Shown: positions 17,894 to 28,779 of the stretch, one piece after another
How the letters are laid out: every line of letters begins with the position of its first letter
Numbering within the stretch: the first letter of the stretch is position 1
Assembly: GCF_000203915.1 (NCBI RefSeq)
Contig: NC_008390.1
Span: 1,426,001-1,490,000 of the forward strand
Direction: 5' to 3'
DNA from: Burkholderia ambifaria AMMD
Lineage (GTDB): Bacteria > Pseudomonadota > Gammaproteobacteria > Burkholderiales > Burkholderiaceae
Length of the DNA stretch: 64,000 bases
Program-made: the position numbers and the translations under genes
The notes under the pieces: generated by a model
What the model saw: only the letters and a program-made list of their open reading frames with translations
What the model was told of the DNA's origin: nothing
The model's database searches: none

Positions 17894-19251
17894 TCGCGCG
17901 CATCACGCAGCGCACGCCGGGCCTGCGCACGGCGGCACTGCGCGCGGCGTGCGTGGTCGCGCTGGCATGCGCGGCACAGCAGGCCGCCGCGCGGCCGCCG
18001 GCTGCCGCGGGCAAGACGATCGTCTACCGCACGCAAGCCGGCGACACGCTGTACGACGTCGCCGCGCGCTACCTGCAGGGCCCGGACGACTGGCAGCTGC
18101 TGCAGCAGATCAACGGCGTACCCGCCCCGAAGCACCTGCAGCCCGGCATCGCGCTGAAGCTGCCGGTCGCGCGGCTGCGCAAGGAAAAGCTGACCGCGCG
18201 CGTCGTCGCGGTGCAGGGTGCGGCCGAGCGCACGTCCGGCGACGCCTACGCGCCGCTCGCCGACGATGCGACGCTCAACGAGGGCGACCGCGTGCGTACC
18301 GGCGCGAACGGTTTCGTGACGATCGAGCTCACCGACGGCACGCACATGAGCCTGCCGCCCGACAGCCAGCTCGACCTGAAGACGCTGCGCCGCACCGTGC
18401 TGACCGGCACGCTCGATCGCGAGTTCGAGCTCACGCGCGGCTCGGTCGACAGCGAAGTCACGCATCTGAAGAAACGCGACGACCGCTTCCAGATCCGCTC
18501 GCCGTCGGTCGTGGCCGGCGTGCGCGGCACGCGTTTTCGCGTGAACTACGACGCGGCCGGCAACGCGGCGACGCGCGTCGAAGTGCTCGACGGCACCGTC
18601 GGCGTCGCGGGCAAGCGGCAACCGGCCGACCCGACGCTCGTGCATGCGAACTTCGGCAGCGTCGCGACGTCGTCCGGCGCGATCGGCGCGCCCGTCGAGC
18701 TGCTGCCCGCACCGGCGCTCACGCATCCGGACAAGGTGCAGGACGAGCCCGACGTCGCGTTCGACATCGCGCCGCTCGCCGACGCGCACGCATACCACCT
18801 GCAGCTCGCGCACGACGCGGGCATGCTCGACCTGTTCCGCGAAACCCGCACCGATACGCCGAGCGCGGTGTTTCGCGACGTGCCGAACGGCACGTATTTC
18901 GTGCGGGTCGCCGCGATCGACACCAACGGCCTCGAAGGCATGCCGCGCACCTATGCGTTCGAGCGGCGCCAGATGGGGCTCGACGCGAGCGCGTCGCCCG
19001 GCGCCGGCGGCTACGAGTTCCGCTGGTCGCCCAACGGCTCCGGCAAGGATGCGCGCTACCGGTTCGTGCTGTCGCGCTCGAAGGACCTGAGCGCGCCGGT
19101 CGTCGACCAGGTCGGCCTGCACGCGCGCAAGATCACCGTCGCGCACCTGCCGCCCGGCGACTACTACTGGGCGGTGACGGTCGAGGAGTTCGAAGGCGGC
19201 AAGTTCTACCAGAAGACGAGTCCGGTCAGCGCGTTCACGTTGTCGCGCTGA
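17890..19251 (+). CDS. Secreted LysM-FecR domain protein
   Basis: This 453-residue protein begins with GTG at 17890, translationally coupled to the response-regulator stop. Residues 1-35 form a signal peptide (AALRAACVVALACAAQQAAA). Residues about 45-92 form a LysM domain (QAGDTLYDVAARYL, then PKHLQPGIALKLPV), expected to bind peptidoglycan. Residues about 130-240 form a FecR domain (GDRVRTGANGFVTIEL, RSPSVVAGVRGTRFRV). The C-terminal part has two fibronectin-like repeats (THPDKVQ to YFVRVAAID; YEFRWSPNGS to YYWAVTVEE, named by their ends). It probably senses or binds the cell wall in the periplasm and works with the CHASE2 kinase. Confidence 0.88.
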   Translation: MIARITQRTPGLRTAALRAACVVALACAAQQAAARPPAAAGKTIVYRTQAGDTLYDVAARYLQGPDDWQLLQQINGVPAPKHLQPGIALKLPVARLRKEKLTARVVAVQGAAERTSGDAYAPLADDATLNEGDRVRTGANGFVTIELTDGTHMSLPPDSQLDLKTLRRTVLTGTLDREFELTRGSVDSEVTHLKKRDDRFQIRSPSVVAGVRGTRFRVNYDAAGNAATRVEVLDGTVGVAGKRQPADPTLVHANFGSVATSSGAIGAPVELLPAPALTHPDKVQDEPDVAFDIAPLADAHAYHLQLAHDAGMLDLFRETRTDTPSAVFRDVPNGTYFVRVAAIDTNGLEGMPRTYAFERRQMGLDASASPGAGGYEFRWSPNGSGKDARYRFVLSRSKDLSAPVVDQVGLHARKITVAHLPPGDYYWAVTVEEFEGGKFYQKTSPVSAFTLSR

Positions 19252-19261
19252 TCCGCGGCAG

Positions 19262-21649
19262 ATGAAAACCGACTCCGTTTCCCCGCGGCGGCGCCTCGGC
19301 CGCCGCTTCCTGATCGAATGGATCGCGATCGGCTGCCTCGGGATCGCGGTGATCCTCGCGTGCGCGCTCGGCCGGCTGTCGTCGAGCGTCGACGGGCTGA
19401 TCTACGACCGGCTGCTGATGCTGCGCAGCCTGCCGCTGTCGCCCGACGTCGTCGTCGTCGACATCGACAACCAGAGCGTGTCCGCGCTCGGTCGCTGGCC
19501 GTGGCCGCGCAGCGTGCATGCGCGGCTGCTGGACACGCTCGCGCGTGCGCAGCCGGCCGCGGTCGTCTACGACGTGTTGTTTACCGAGCAGTCGCCCGAG
19601 GATCGTCCGTTCGCGGACGCGATGGCCCGGGTGCCGACCTTCCTCGCCGTGCTGCTGAGCCCGGAGCAGGCGGACGGCACGCGCACCGTCGATCCGCCGG
19701 TGGCGGAGCTGGCGGCCCGCGCGACGGGGCTCGGCCACATCAATCTCGAAGTCGATCCCGACGGCATCGTGCGCAGCGTCGCGCTGTTCGAAAGCGACGG
19801 ACGCGTGCGCTGGCCGCAACTGATGGTGCCCGTCTACCGCGCGCTCGAGGCCGGCCGCCTGCATCCGGCCGGCGGCGCGCCCGGCGCGCATGCGCACGAC
19901 CTGTCGCGCGACGTGACCGGCGAGGGCCGCTACCTGATCCCGTTCAGCCGCAACACGCCCGCGTATCCGACGCTGTCGTTCAACGACGTGCTCGAAGGGC
20001 GCGTGAAACCCGACGCGCTGCGCGGCAAGATCGTCGTCGTCGGCGTGACCGCGTCGGGCCTCTACGACCGCTTCGCGACACCGGTGTCGGGCGAGTTCGG
20101 CCCGCTCGCCGGCGTGTACATCCACGCGAACGTGCTCGACATGCTGACGACCGGCAGCGCGATCCTGCCCGTGTCGCGCGCGGGGCTGTTCGTCGCGTCG
20201 CTGCTGCCGCTCGCGGTGCTGCTGGCCGGCTTCCTGATGCTGTCGCCGTGGCGCGGCCTGCTGCTGACGCTGAGCCTGGCCGCGGCGGCCGTCGTCGCGA
20301 GCGTCGCGCTGTTGTTCGAGGCGCGCGTGTGGTTGTCGCCCGCGCCCGCGATCTTCGGGCTGATCGCCGTGTATCCGATCTGGAACTGGCGGCGCCTCGA
20401 AATGACGATGTCGTACCTGCGCCGCGAGCTGCAGCGGCTCGCCGACGAGCCGCACCTGCTGCCCGAGGCGCCGCGCACGCGCAGCGTCGGCGGCGACGTG
20501 CTCGAACGGCAGATGGCGCTGATGGCGCAGGCCGCGCAGCGCGTGCAGGACATGAAGCGCTTCGTGTGGGACAGCCTCGACAGCATGCCGGAGCCGATCT
20601 TCGTCACCGACCTGGCCGGCACCGTGCTGATCGCGAACCACGCGGCGAAGCGCTACGGGTCGAGGCTCGCGCTGCCGTTGCCGGAAGGCCGGCCGCTGCG
20701 CGCCGCGCTCGGCGAGCTGACCTTCATGAAGACGGTCGACGGCAACGTCGAACACGACGTCGCGATCCGCGAACACTGGCCGGCCGCGCTCGACCCGACG
20801 CTCGAGGCCGAGCACGACGCGATGGCGCGCGGCATCGAGGTGCGCGACCGCGACGGGCTCGACCATCTGCTACGCTACGCGGCATGTACGAACGCGCAGG
20901 GCCACGTGACGGGCTGGATCGCCGGCCTCGTCGACGTGACCGAGCTGCATGCGGCCGAGCGGCAGCGCGAGGAGGCGCTGCACCTGCTGTCGCACGACAT
21001 GCGCTCGCCGCAGTCGTCGATCCTCGCGCTCGTCGAGATCGAGCGCGAACGCGTCGAGACCGACGCGACGCGCCGGCTGCTCGCGCGGATCGAGCGGTAT
21101 GCGCATCGTGCGCTGTCGCTCGCCGACGAGTTCGTGCAACTGGCGCGCGCGGAGTCGCAGGCGTACCAGCTCGAGCTGACGAGCCTCGTCGACGTGCTGA
21201 TCGACGCGAGCGACGAAGTCTGGCCGCAGGCGCAGGCCAAGCGCATCCGCATCGATACCGACGTCGGCACCGACATGGGCTGGACGCGCGCCGACCGCTC
21301 GCTGATCACGCGCGCGTTCGTCAACGTGCTGAACAACGCGGTCAAATACAGTCCGTCCGACACGGTGATCACGTGTACGCTGACGATCGAGCACGCATCG
21401 AGGCGGATGTTCTGTACGATTCGCGATCAGGGGTACGGCATCGCGCCGGAAGATCAGCGGCATCTGTTCGAGCGTTTCAAGCGGTTCCATGCCGGCGAGC
21501 GGCCCGAAATCTCGGGTTCCGGGCTCGGCATGGCATTCGTGAAGACGGTCGTCACGCGCCACGGCGGCAGCGTGACGGTCGACAGCGAAGTGGGTGTCGG
21601 CACCGCGGTGACGGTGTCGCTGCCCGCGATCGACGAGCCGTCCGCCTGA
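19262..21649 (+). CDS. CHASE2-domain sensor histidine kinase
   Basis: This 795-residue inner-membrane kinase has one N-terminal membrane helix (WIAIGCLGIAVILACALG). An extracytoplasmic CHASE2 domain covers about residues 45-295 (VVVVDIDNQSVSALGRWPWPR, named by its ends). Three further helices follow near 300-375, then a PAS-like segment (SMPEPIFVTDLAGTVLIANH). The kinase core has the phospho-acceptor His578 in LLSHDMRSPQSS, the N box NVLNNAVKYS, the G1 box DQGYGIAPED, and GSGLGMAFVK. It lies ten bases after the FecR gene and should phosphorylate the response regulator at 17189. The stimulus is unknown; the LysM-FecR partner suggests an envelope signal. Confidence 0.93.
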   Translation: MKTDSVSPRRRLGRRFLIEWIAIGCLGIAVILACALGRLSSSVDGLIYDRLLMLRSLPLSPDVVVVDIDNQSVSALGRWPWPRSVHARLLDTLARAQPAAVVYDVLFTEQSPEDRPFADAMARVPTFLAVLLSPEQADGTRTVDPPVAELAARATGLGHINLEVDPDGIVRSVALFESDGRVRWPQLMVPVYRALEAGRLHPAGGAPGAHAHDLSRDVTGEGRYLIPFSRNTPAYPTLSFNDVLEGRVKPDALRGKIVVVGVTASGLYDRFATPVSGEFGPLAGVYIHANVLDMLTTGSAILPVSRAGLFVASLLPLAVLLAGFLMLSPWRGLLLTLSLAAAAVVASVALLFEARVWLSPAPAIFGLIAVYPIWNWRRLEMTMSYLRRELQRLADEPHLLPEAPRTRSVGGDVLERQMALMAQAAQRVQDMKRFVWDSLDSMPEPIFVTDLAGTVLIANHAAKRYGSRLALPLPEGRPLRAALGELTFMKTVDGNVEHDVAIREHWPAALDPTLEAEHDAMARGIEVRDRDGLDHLLRYAACTNAQGHVTGWIAGLVDVTELHAAERQREEALHLLSHDMRSPQSSILALVEIERERVETDATRRLLARIERYAHRALSLADEFVQLARAESQAYQLELTSLVDVLIDASDEVWPQAQAKRIRIDTDVGTDMGWTRADRSLITRAFVNVLNNAVKYSPSDTVITCTLTIEHASRRMFCTIRDQGYGIAPEDQRHLFERFKRFHAGERPEISGSGLGMAFVKTVVTRHGGSVTVDSEVGVGTAVTVSLPAIDEPSA

Positions 21650-21686
21650 CAGGGCCGGGCACGACGGCAGGCATTTGGGGGAAGTC

Positions 21687-22301
21687 ATGAGAAAGGAATG
21701 GGCAGCGACCGCATTGGCGGCGTCGCTGTTGACGGGTTGCGCCGGCGTCACGACCGGCGTGAGCGCGCTCGGGCAGCCGAATGCGTTCGCGTCCGGTGCG
21801 CACGGCTACGATGTCGTTCGCACGGCCGCTCAGGCCGACGATGCCGAATACCGGCGGATCGAGACGCTGGTGCGCGACGCGCTCGCGCAGCGCGGCTTCG
21901 ACGCGCAAGCCGGCAAGGATGCGCGCTACCGGCTGTCGATCGCGTATGCGACGCAGCCGGCGTCGGTCGCGGCGACGGCCGACCAGTGCGGCGCCGCGAG
22001 CAGCGCATGCGTGACCGTCGACGGGCCGGCGCCGTTCGCGCTGCCGTTCGCGGGCACGGTGTACCGCCACGTGCTGACGCTGCGTTTCGTCGACGCGAGC
22101 TCGGGTGCGGATGTCTATCGCGTGTCGGCGTCGCTGCGCGATCGCGATCCGGGCACGCAGCAGGCCGCGCCGACGCTCGTGCGGAGCGCGCTCGCGAAGC
22201 TGCCGTTCGAGCAGGGTGACGGCTGGCTCGTGAAGACGAAAAAAGACGACGCGGGCGCAATGCCGGGCGTCGTCTCGGTGAAGCCGGCCGCCGCGCGCTG
22301 A
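21687..22301 (+). CDS. DUF4136-type outer-membrane lipoprotein
   Basis: This 204-residue protein has a lipoprotein signal ending in the lipobox LLTGC, so lipid attachment is expected at Cys near residue 18. The mature part resembles DUF4136 proteins: DVVRTAAQADDAEYRRIETLVRDAL, then GFDAQAGKDARYRLSIAY, with a beta-rich end. The function of the family is unknown. I start at ATG 21687 with GGGGGA upstream; a more upstream in-frame start at 21675 is less likely. It follows the kinase by 37 bases, so it may be the last gene of the signalling operon. Confidence 0.85.
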   Translation: MRKEWAATALAASLLTGCAGVTTGVSALGQPNAFASGAHGYDVVRTAAQADDAEYRRIETLVRDALAQRGFDAQAGKDARYRLSIAYATQPASVAATADQCGAASSACVTVDGPAPFALPFAGTVYRHVLTLRFVDASSGADVYRVSASLRDRDPGTQQAAPTLVRSALAKLPFEQGDGWLVKTKKDDAGAMPGVVSVKPAAAR

Positions 22302-22361
22302 CGCGCCGGCCGTGAGGTGAGGGCGGGCCCGCCGGAAAGGCGAGGCCGGCCCGGGCCGCGT

Positions 22362-23246
22362 TCAGGCGGCCGGATGCGCGTTGCCGCGCGTGCGCAGGTA
22401 CGCGTCGAACTCGGTGCCGACTTCCGGGTGGCGCAGCGCGAATTCGACCGTCGCCTTCAGGTAGCCGAGCTTGCTGCCGCAGTCGTAGCGCGTGCCCTGG
22501 TACTTGTAGGCCAGCACCTGTTCGTCGGCGAGCAGCGCCTGGATCGCGTCGGTGAGCTGCAGCTCGCCGCCCGCGCCCGGCTTCAGCGCGCGCAGGTGTT
22601 CGAAAATGCGCGGCTTCAGGATGTAGCGGCCGACCACGCCGAGGTTCGACGGCGCGACTTCCGGCGCGGGCTTCTCGACGATCGCCGACATCTTGACGAT
22701 CGACTCCTCCCACTCCTTGCCATCGACGATCCCGTACGACTTCGTCTCCGACGGCGGAATCTCTTCCACGCCGATCACCGAGCTGTGATAGTGGTCGAAC
22801 ACGTCGACCATCTGCTTCATCACCGGCGGGTTGCCGTCGAGCAGGTCGTCGGCGAGGATCACCGCGAACGGGTTGTCCGCCACGAGCTTTTCCGCGCACA
22901 GCACCGCATGGCCGAGGCCCAGCGCTTCCGGCTGGCGCACGTAGAAACAGTCGACATGGCTCGGCTTGATGCTGCGCACGAGCTCGAGCAGCTTTGCCTT
23001 GCCGCGCGCCTCGAGTTCGGCCTCGACCTCGTACGACTTGTCGAAGTGGTCCTCGATCGCGCGCTTGCTGCGCCCGGTCACGAAGATCATCTCGGTGATG
23101 CCCGCGGCGATCGCTTCCTCGACGGCGTACTGGATCAGCGGCTTGTCGACGACCGGCAGCATTTCCTTCGGGCTCGCCTTCGTTGCAGGGAGGAACCGCG
23201 TGCCGAGACCGGCAACGGGGAATACCGCCTTGTTGACTTTCAACAT
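22362..23246 (-). CDS. galU: UTP--glucose-1-phosphate uridylyltransferase
   Basis: This 294-residue nucleotidyltransferase makes UDP-glucose from UTP and glucose-1-phosphate, feeding LPS, exopolysaccharide and trehalose synthesis. The N-terminal signature [20 protein letters not shown] is intact, as are [20 protein letters not shown] and [17 protein letters not shown]. The length is normal. The ATG at 23246 has AAAGG upstream. It is separated from valS by 87 bases on the same strand and convergent with the lipoprotein gene. Confidence 0.95.
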   Translation of the reverse strand: MLKVNKAVFPVAGLGTRFLPATKASPKEMLPVVDKPLIQYAVEEAIAAGITEMIFVTGRSKRAIEDHFDKSYEVEAELEARGKAKLLELVRSIKPSHVDCFYVRQPEALGLGHAVLCAEKLVADNPFAVILADDLLDGNPPVMKQMVDVFDHYHSSVIGVEEIPPSETKSYGIVDGKEWEESIVKMSAIVEKPAPEVAPSNLGVVGRYILKPRIFEHLRALKPGAGGELQLTDAIQALLADEQVLAYKYQGTRYDCGSKLGYLKATVEFALRHPEVGTEFDAYLRTRGNAHPAA

Positions 23247-23333
23247 GATCGAACCTTTATTCCTGTAATCGTCTTGTCAGACGGTCTATGTTCACGTTCC
23301 GATTATAGTGAACGCAAACGACCTTACCGTTTG

Positions 23334-26201
23334 TTACGCAGGCAACCGATCGAGCTGGGCACGCAGTTTTTCCAGCGTACTACCGAACTCGGCCACGCGC
23401 TTTTGTTCCTGTTCGACCACGGCCGGCGGCGCTTTCGCGACGAATGCCTCGTTGCCGAGCTTCGCGTTGCACTTCGCGATCTCGCCCGTCAGGCGCGCGA
23501 TTTCCTTCGACAGGCGCTCGCGCTCGGCCGCGACGTCGATCTCCACCTTCAGTACCAGCTTGTTCGGGCCCACGATCGCGATCGGCGCGCCGTGCGCTTC
23601 CTTGTCGAGCGTCGCTTCGTCCGCGAGGATCTGGACTTCCGACAGGCGGGCGAGGGCCTGCACGTACGGTGCGAACGAGCGCAGGCGCTCGGCGTCGCCG
23701 GCCGCGAGCAGCGGCACCTTGGTCGCCGGCGACAGGTTCATCTCGCCGCGCAGGTTGCGGCACGCGTCGACGATCGCCTTCAGGTCGGCCGCCCATTGCT
23801 CGGACGCCTCGTCGATCTTCTGCAGGTTCGCGACCGGATACGCCTGCGTCATCAGCGATGCTTCGCCCTCGGCCTTGCCTTGCGGATAACGGCCGGTGAG
23901 CGGCGCGACCTTCTGCCAGAGCGCTTCGGTGATGAACGGGATGATCGGGTGCGCGAGGCGCAGCACCGTCTCGAGCACGCGCAGCAGCGTGCGGCGCGTC
24001 GCGCGCTGCTGTTCCGGCGTGCCGTTCTGGATCTGCACCTTCGCGAGTTCGAGGTACCAGTCGCAGTACTCGTCCCACACGAACTTGTAGATGCTGGTCG
24101 CGATGTTGTCGAAGCGGTAATCGGCGAAGCCCTTCGCGATGTCGGCCTCGGTGCGCTGCAGCAGCGACACGATCCAGCGGTCGGCCGCCGAGAAGTCGAG
24201 GTAGCCGCCGGGGCCGCAGTCGCCCGCGCCGCACACTTCCGGCTTGTCGTTGCCGCAGTCGTGGCCTTCGCAGTTCATCAGCACGAAGCGCGTCGCGTTC
24301 CACAGCTTGTTGCAGAAGTTGCGATAGCCTTCGCAGCGCGCGAGGTCGAAGTTCACGTTGCGGCCGAGCGTTGCCATCGACGCCATCGTGAAGCGCAGCG
24401 CGTCGGTGCCGAACGCGGCGATGCCGTCCGGGAATTCCTTGCGCGTCTTCTTCTCGATGGTGGCGGCCTGCTTCGGGTTCATCAGGCCCGTCGTGCGCTT
24501 CGCGACCAGCGTTTCGAGGTCGATGCCGTCGACGATGTCGATCGGGTCGAGCGTGTTGCCCTTGCTCTTCGACATCTTCTGGCCTTCCGCGTCGCGCACG
24601 AGGCCGTGCACGTACACGGTATGGAACGGCACCTTGCCGGTGAAGTGCGTGGTCATCATCACCATCCGGGCGACCCAGAAGAAGATGATGTCGAAGCCCG
24701 TGACGAGCACCGACGACGGCAGGAAGTGCTGCAGTTCAGGCGTTTCGTTCGGCCAGCCGAGCGACGAGAACGGCACGAGCGCCGACGAGAACCACGTGTC
24801 GAGCACGTCCTCGTCGCGCTTGAGCGCGCCGGCATAGCCCTTCGCGGCGGCCTGCGCGCGCGCTTCTTCCTCGTTGCGCGCGACGAACACCTCGCCGTTC
24901 TCGCCGTACCACGCGGGAATCTGGTGACCCCACCACAGCTGGCGCGAGATGCACCAGTCCTGGATGTTCTCGAGCCACTGGTAGTAGGTGGTCGTCCAGT
25001 TTTCCGGCACGAACTTGATCTGGCCGTTGCGCACGACGTCGAGCGACGTCTCGGTGATCGACTTGCCCGGGTTGAACGTGCCTTCCGGCGCCGCCTTCGT
25101 CATCGCGACGAACCACTGGTCGGTCAGCATCGGCTCGATCACGACGCCCGTGCGGTCGCCGCGCGGCACCATCAGCTTGTGCGGCTTCACGGAGTCGAGG
25201 AAGCCCTGCGCGTCGAGGTCGGCGACGATCGCCTTGCGTGCGTCGAAGCGGTCGAGGCCGCGATACTGCTCGGGGCCGTTGTCGTTGATCTTCGCGTCGA
25301 GCGTCAGGATCTCGATCGGCGCGAGGTTATGGCGCAGGCCGACCTGGTAGTCGTTGAAGTCGTGCGCGGGCGTGACCTTCACGACGCCCGTGCCGAACTC
25401 GCGGTCGACGTAGTCGTCGGCGATCACCGGGATCTCGCGGCCCGTCAGCGGCAGCGTGACCAGCTTGCCGATCAGGTGCGCGTAGCGCTCGTCTTCCGGG
25501 TGGACCATCAGCGCGACGTCGCCGAGCATCGTCTCGGGACGCGTCGTCGCGACGGTCAGCGAGCCCGAACCGTCGACGAGCGGGTAGCGGATGTGCCACA
25601 GGTGGCCGTTTTCCTCTTCGCTCGCGACCTCGAGATCCGACACCGCGGTGAGCAGCACCGGATCCCAGTTGACGAGGCGCTTGCCGCGGTAGATCAGGCC
25701 CTGTTCGAAGAGCGTGACGAACACGTCGCGCACGGCGGCCGACATCTTGTCGTCCATCGTGAAATATTCGCGCGACCAGTCGGTCGACGCGCCGAGGCGG
25801 CGCACCTGGCCGGTGATCGTCGAGCCGGACTGCTGCTTCCACTCCCACACGCGCTCGACGAACTTCTCGCGGCCGAGGTCATGGCGCGACACGCCTTGCG
25901 CATCGAGCTGGCGCTCGACGACGATCTGGGTCGCGATCCCCGCGTGGTCGGTGCCGGGCACCCACAGCGTGTTCTCGCCGAGCATCCGGTGGTAGCGCGC
26001 GAGGCCGTCCATGATCGTCTGGTTGAACGCGTGGCCCATGTGCAGCGTACCGGTGACGTTCGGCGGCGGCAGCTGGATCGCGAAATCGGGGCGCGCCGGG
26101 TCGAAGGCCGGGGCGGCATAGCCGCGTTTTTCCCACTCCGGCCCCCATTGGGACTCGATGGTGTGGGGTTCGAAACTCTTCGCAAGCGTGCTGTCGCTCA
26201 T
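23334..26201 (-). CDS. valS: Valyl-tRNA synthetase
   Basis: This 955-residue class Ia synthetase charges tRNA-Val. The HIGH-type motif appears as [15 protein letters not shown] near residue 45, and the KMSKS loop as [14 protein letters not shown] near residue 550. The editing domain ([10 protein letters not shown]) is in between, and a C-terminal coiled coil rich in Glu, Lys and Arg covers the last 70 residues. I start at ATG 26201 ([11 protein letters not shown]). The frame is open to 26357, but the extra N-terminus is basic and unlike the family. It is divergent from uvrD. Confidence 0.96.
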   Translation of the reverse strand: MSDSTLAKSFEPHTIESQWGPEWEKRGYAAPAFDPARPDFAIQLPPPNVTGTLHMGHAFNQTIMDGLARYHRMLGENTLWVPGTDHAGIATQIVVERQLDAQGVSRHDLGREKFVERVWEWKQQSGSTITGQVRRLGASTDWSREYFTMDDKMSAAVRDVFVTLFEQGLIYRGKRLVNWDPVLLTAVSDLEVASEEENGHLWHIRYPLVDGSGSLTVATTRPETMLGDVALMVHPEDERYAHLIGKLVTLPLTGREIPVIADDYVDREFGTGVVKVTPAHDFNDYQVGLRHNLAPIEILTLDAKINDNGPEQYRGLDRFDARKAIVADLDAQGFLDSVKPHKLMVPRGDRTGVVIEPMLTDQWFVAMTKAAPEGTFNPGKSITETSLDVVRNGQIKFVPENWTTTYYQWLENIQDWCISRQLWWGHQIPAWYGENGEVFVARNEEEARAQAAAKGYAGALKRDEDVLDTWFSSALVPFSSLGWPNETPELQHFLPSSVLVTGFDIIFFWVARMVMMTTHFTGKVPFHTVYVHGLVRDAEGQKMSKSKGNTLDPIDIVDGIDLETLVAKRTTGLMNPKQAATIEKKTRKEFPDGIAAFGTDALRFTMASMATLGRNVNFDLARCEGYRNFCNKLWNATRFVLMNCEGHDCGNDKPEVCGAGDCGPGGYLDFSAADRWIVSLLQRTEADIAKGFADYRFDNIATSIYKFVWDEYCDWYLELAKVQIQNGTPEQQRATRRTLLRVLETVLRLAHPIIPFITEALWQKVAPLTGRYPQGKAEGEASLMTQAYPVANLQKIDEASEQWAADLKAIVDACRNLRGEMNLSPATKVPLLAAGDAERLRSFAPYVQALARLSEVQILADEATLDKEAHGAPIAIVGPNKLVLKVEIDVAAERERLSKEIARLTGEIAKCNAKLGNEAFVAKAPPAVVEQEQKRVAEFGSTLEKLRAQLDRLPA

Positions 26202-26415
26202 GGTTGGAAATCTGCCGAAAAATGCGTGAATTGGATGCCGAATCCGGCAATTATAAATGGATGCACATCGGCCAGCCATTGCGGGGTCCGCGCCGGCCCG
26301 TCGGGCGGCCCTCACTGCGCCGCGGCGGCGCGAGGCCGAACGGATCGGAAACGGCATCGCGCCGCCGACTTATAATGTCGGGTCCGCATTTTTCTCGCAC
26401 GCCCGCTGCCGCTCC

Positions 26416-28779
26416 ATGCCCGATCTGCTCGCCAATCTGAACCCTGAACAATACGCCGCCGTCACGTTGCCGAACGAACCGGCGCTGATCCTCGCGGGGG
26501 CGGGCAGCGGCAAGACCCGCGTGCTGATCACCCGCATCGCGTGGCTGATCCAGCAAGGCTACGCGTCGCCGCCCACCGTGCTGGCCGTCACCTTCACGAA
26601 CAAGGCCGCGCGCGAGATGATGGCGCGCCTGTCGGCGATGATGCCGATCGACACGCGCGGAATGTGGATCGGCACGTTCCACGGGCTGTGCAACCGGATG
26701 CTGCGCACCCACTGGCGCGACGCCGGCCTGCCGCAGACCTTCCAGATCCTCGACACGGCCGATCAGTTGTCGGCGATCAAGCGGTTGATGAAGGCGGCGA
26801 ACGTCGACGACGAGAAGTACCCGCCGAAGAATGTCCAGTACTTCATCAACAACGCGAAGGAGCAGGGGCTGCGTCCCGACAAGGTCGACGCGACCGACAA
26901 CTTCAACCGCAAGTTCGTCGAGCTGTACCAGGCGTACGACCAGCAGTGCCAGCGCGAGGGCGTGGTCGACTTCCCCGAGCTGCTGCTGCGCTGCTACGAG
27001 CTGCTCGCGTACAACGCGCCGCTGCGCGCGCACTACCAGGCACGCTTCCGGCACATCCTCGTCGACGAGTTCCAGGACACCAACAAGCTGCAGTACGCGT
27101 GGCTCAAGATGCTCGCGGGCGGCGAGAACGCGATCTTCGCGGTCGGCGACGACGACCAGTCGATCTACGCGTTCCGCGGCGCGAACGTCGGCAACATGCG
27201 CGACTTCGAAGACGAATTCCGCGTGCGCAACCTGATCAAGCTCGAGCAGAACTACCGGTCGCACGGCAACATCCTCGACGCGGCGAACCAGCTGATCTCG
27301 AACAACGCGCACCGCCTCGGCAAGAACCTGCGCACCGACGCCGGCCACGGTGAGCCCGTGCGCGTGTACGAGGCGAGCACCGATGCGCAGGAAGCCGGCT
27401 GGATCGTCGAGGAGATCCGCTCGCTGATCAACACCGGAATGTCGCGCAGCGAAGTCGCCGTCCTGTATCGCAGCAACGCGCAATCGCGCGCGATCGAGCA
27501 CACGCTGATGACCTCGGGCATTCCGTATCGCGTGTACGGCGGCCTGCGCTTCTTCGAGCGCCAGGAAGTGAAGCATGCGCTCGCGTACCTGCGCCTGATC
27601 GACAACCCGAACGACGACACCGCGTTCGTGCGCGTCGTGAACTTCCCGACGCGCGGGATCGGCGCGCGCTCCATCGAGCAGCTCGCGGATGCCGCGCGCC
27701 TGTACGACTGTTCGATGGCCGCCGCGATTCCGTACGTGACCGGCAAGGCCGGCACGAGCCTCGGCGGGTTCGCGACGCTGATCGCGAAGATGCGCGCCGA
27801 GACGCAGCAGATGAGCCTGCCCGAGACGGTCGAGTACGTCGTGCGCGCGAGCGGCCTCGCCGATTTCTACCAGGGCGAGCGCGAAGGCCAGGACCGCCTC
27901 GAGAACTTGCAGGAACTCGTGAACGCGGCCACCGCGTTCGTCAGCGAGGAAGGCTACGGGCTCGACGCGCCGGCCCGCTCGATCCCGCTGCGCGCGGGGG
28001 CGATCGCGGCGCCGGAGCTCGGCGTGGATGCGAACGATCCGTCGGTCGACGTGCTCGATCCGGCGCCGCTCGACGACCCCGCGCAGAACCCCGACACGAT
28101 GACGCCGCTCGCGGGCTTCCTGTCGCACGCATCGCTCGAAGCCGGCGACAACCAGGCGCAGGCCGGCCAGGACGCCGTGCAGCTGATGACGGTGCACGCG
28201 GCGAAGGGCCTCGAATTCTCGGCCGTGTTCATCACCGGCCTGGAGGAAGGGCTGTTCCCGCACGAGAACAGCGTGCTCGAATCGGACGGCCTCGAGGAAG
28301 AGCGCCGGCTGATGTACGTCGCGATCACGCGGGCGAAGGAGCGGCTCTACCTGTCGTTCGCGCAGAGCCGGATGCTGCACGGCCAGACGCGCTACAACGT
28401 GCGCTCGCGCTTCTTCGACGAATTGCCGGAGCACGTGCTGAAGTGGCTGACGCCGAAGGTCGAGGCGGGCGCGCGTTGGGGCGGCCGTTCGGACAATGCC
28501 GGCTGGGGGCGCGACTGGTTCTCGCGGCCGGGCGGCGGCAGTCGCGAGCAGGTCGTCGACGCGGCGGTTTCCGCGCCGCTGCCGGCGTTCGCGAACAAGC
28601 AGCGCGCGGCCGACACCGGCTTTCGCGTCGGCCAGCAGGTATTTCATACCAAGTTCGGCGAGGGCACGGTCACCGCGCTCGAAGGCAACGGCGCCGATGC
28701 GAAGGCGCAGGTGAAGTTCAAGCGGCACGGCGAGAAGTGGCTCGCGCTGGCGGTCGCGAAACTGCAGGCGGTGGAATGA
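26416..28779 (+). CDS. uvrD: DNA helicase II (UvrD/PcrA family)
   Basis: This 787-residue SF1 helicase unwinds DNA in nucleotide-excision and mismatch repair. Visible motifs are Walker A AGAGSGKTRVLITRIAWLI, motif II LVDEFQDTN, motif III GDDDQSIYAFRGA, motif IV LEQNYRS, motif V TVHAAKGLEF and motif VI YVAITRAKERLYLS. The C-terminal 60 residues carry a Tudor-like VGQQVFHTKFGEGTV segment that binds RNA polymerase in UvrD/PcrA. The start ATG at 26416 gives MPDLLANLNPEQ, as in homologues; an upstream in-frame ATG adds an unlikely extension. Its stop overlaps the next gene (ATGA). Confidence 0.95.
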   Translation: MPDLLANLNPEQYAAVTLPNEPALILAGAGSGKTRVLITRIAWLIQQGYASPPTVLAVTFTNKAAREMMARLSAMMPIDTRGMWIGTFHGLCNRMLRTHWRDAGLPQTFQILDTADQLSAIKRLMKAANVDDEKYPPKNVQYFINNAKEQGLRPDKVDATDNFNRKFVELYQAYDQQCQREGVVDFPELLLRCYELLAYNAPLRAHYQARFRHILVDEFQDTNKLQYAWLKMLAGGENAIFAVGDDDQSIYAFRGANVGNMRDFEDEFRVRNLIKLEQNYRSHGNILDAANQLISNNAHRLGKNLRTDAGHGEPVRVYEASTDAQEAGWIVEEIRSLINTGMSRSEVAVLYRSNAQSRAIEHTLMTSGIPYRVYGGLRFFERQEVKHALAYLRLIDNPNDDTAFVRVVNFPTRGIGARSIEQLADAARLYDCSMAAAIPYVTGKAGTSLGGFATLIAKMRAETQQMSLPETVEYVVRASGLADFYQGEREGQDRLENLQELVNAATAFVSEEGYGLDAPARSIPLRAGAIAAPELGVDANDPSVDVLDPAPLDDPAQNPDTMTPLAGFLSHASLEAGDNQAQAGQDAVQLMTVHAAKGLEFSAVFITGLEEGLFPHENSVLESDGLEEERRLMYVAITRAKERLYLSFAQSRMLHGQTRYNVRSRFFDELPEHVLKWLTPKVEAGARWGGRSDNAGWGRDWFSRPGGGSREQVVDAAVSAPLPAFANKQRAADTGFRVGQQVFHTKFGEGTVTALEGNGADAKAQVKFKRHGEKWLALAVAKLQAVE

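Noticed and set aside
22317..26375. A very long open frame on the + strand across galU and valS
   Set aside because: It is antisense to two clearly recognisable genes, has His/Arg/Asp-rich shadow composition and matches no family; long antisense frames are expected at this G+C.
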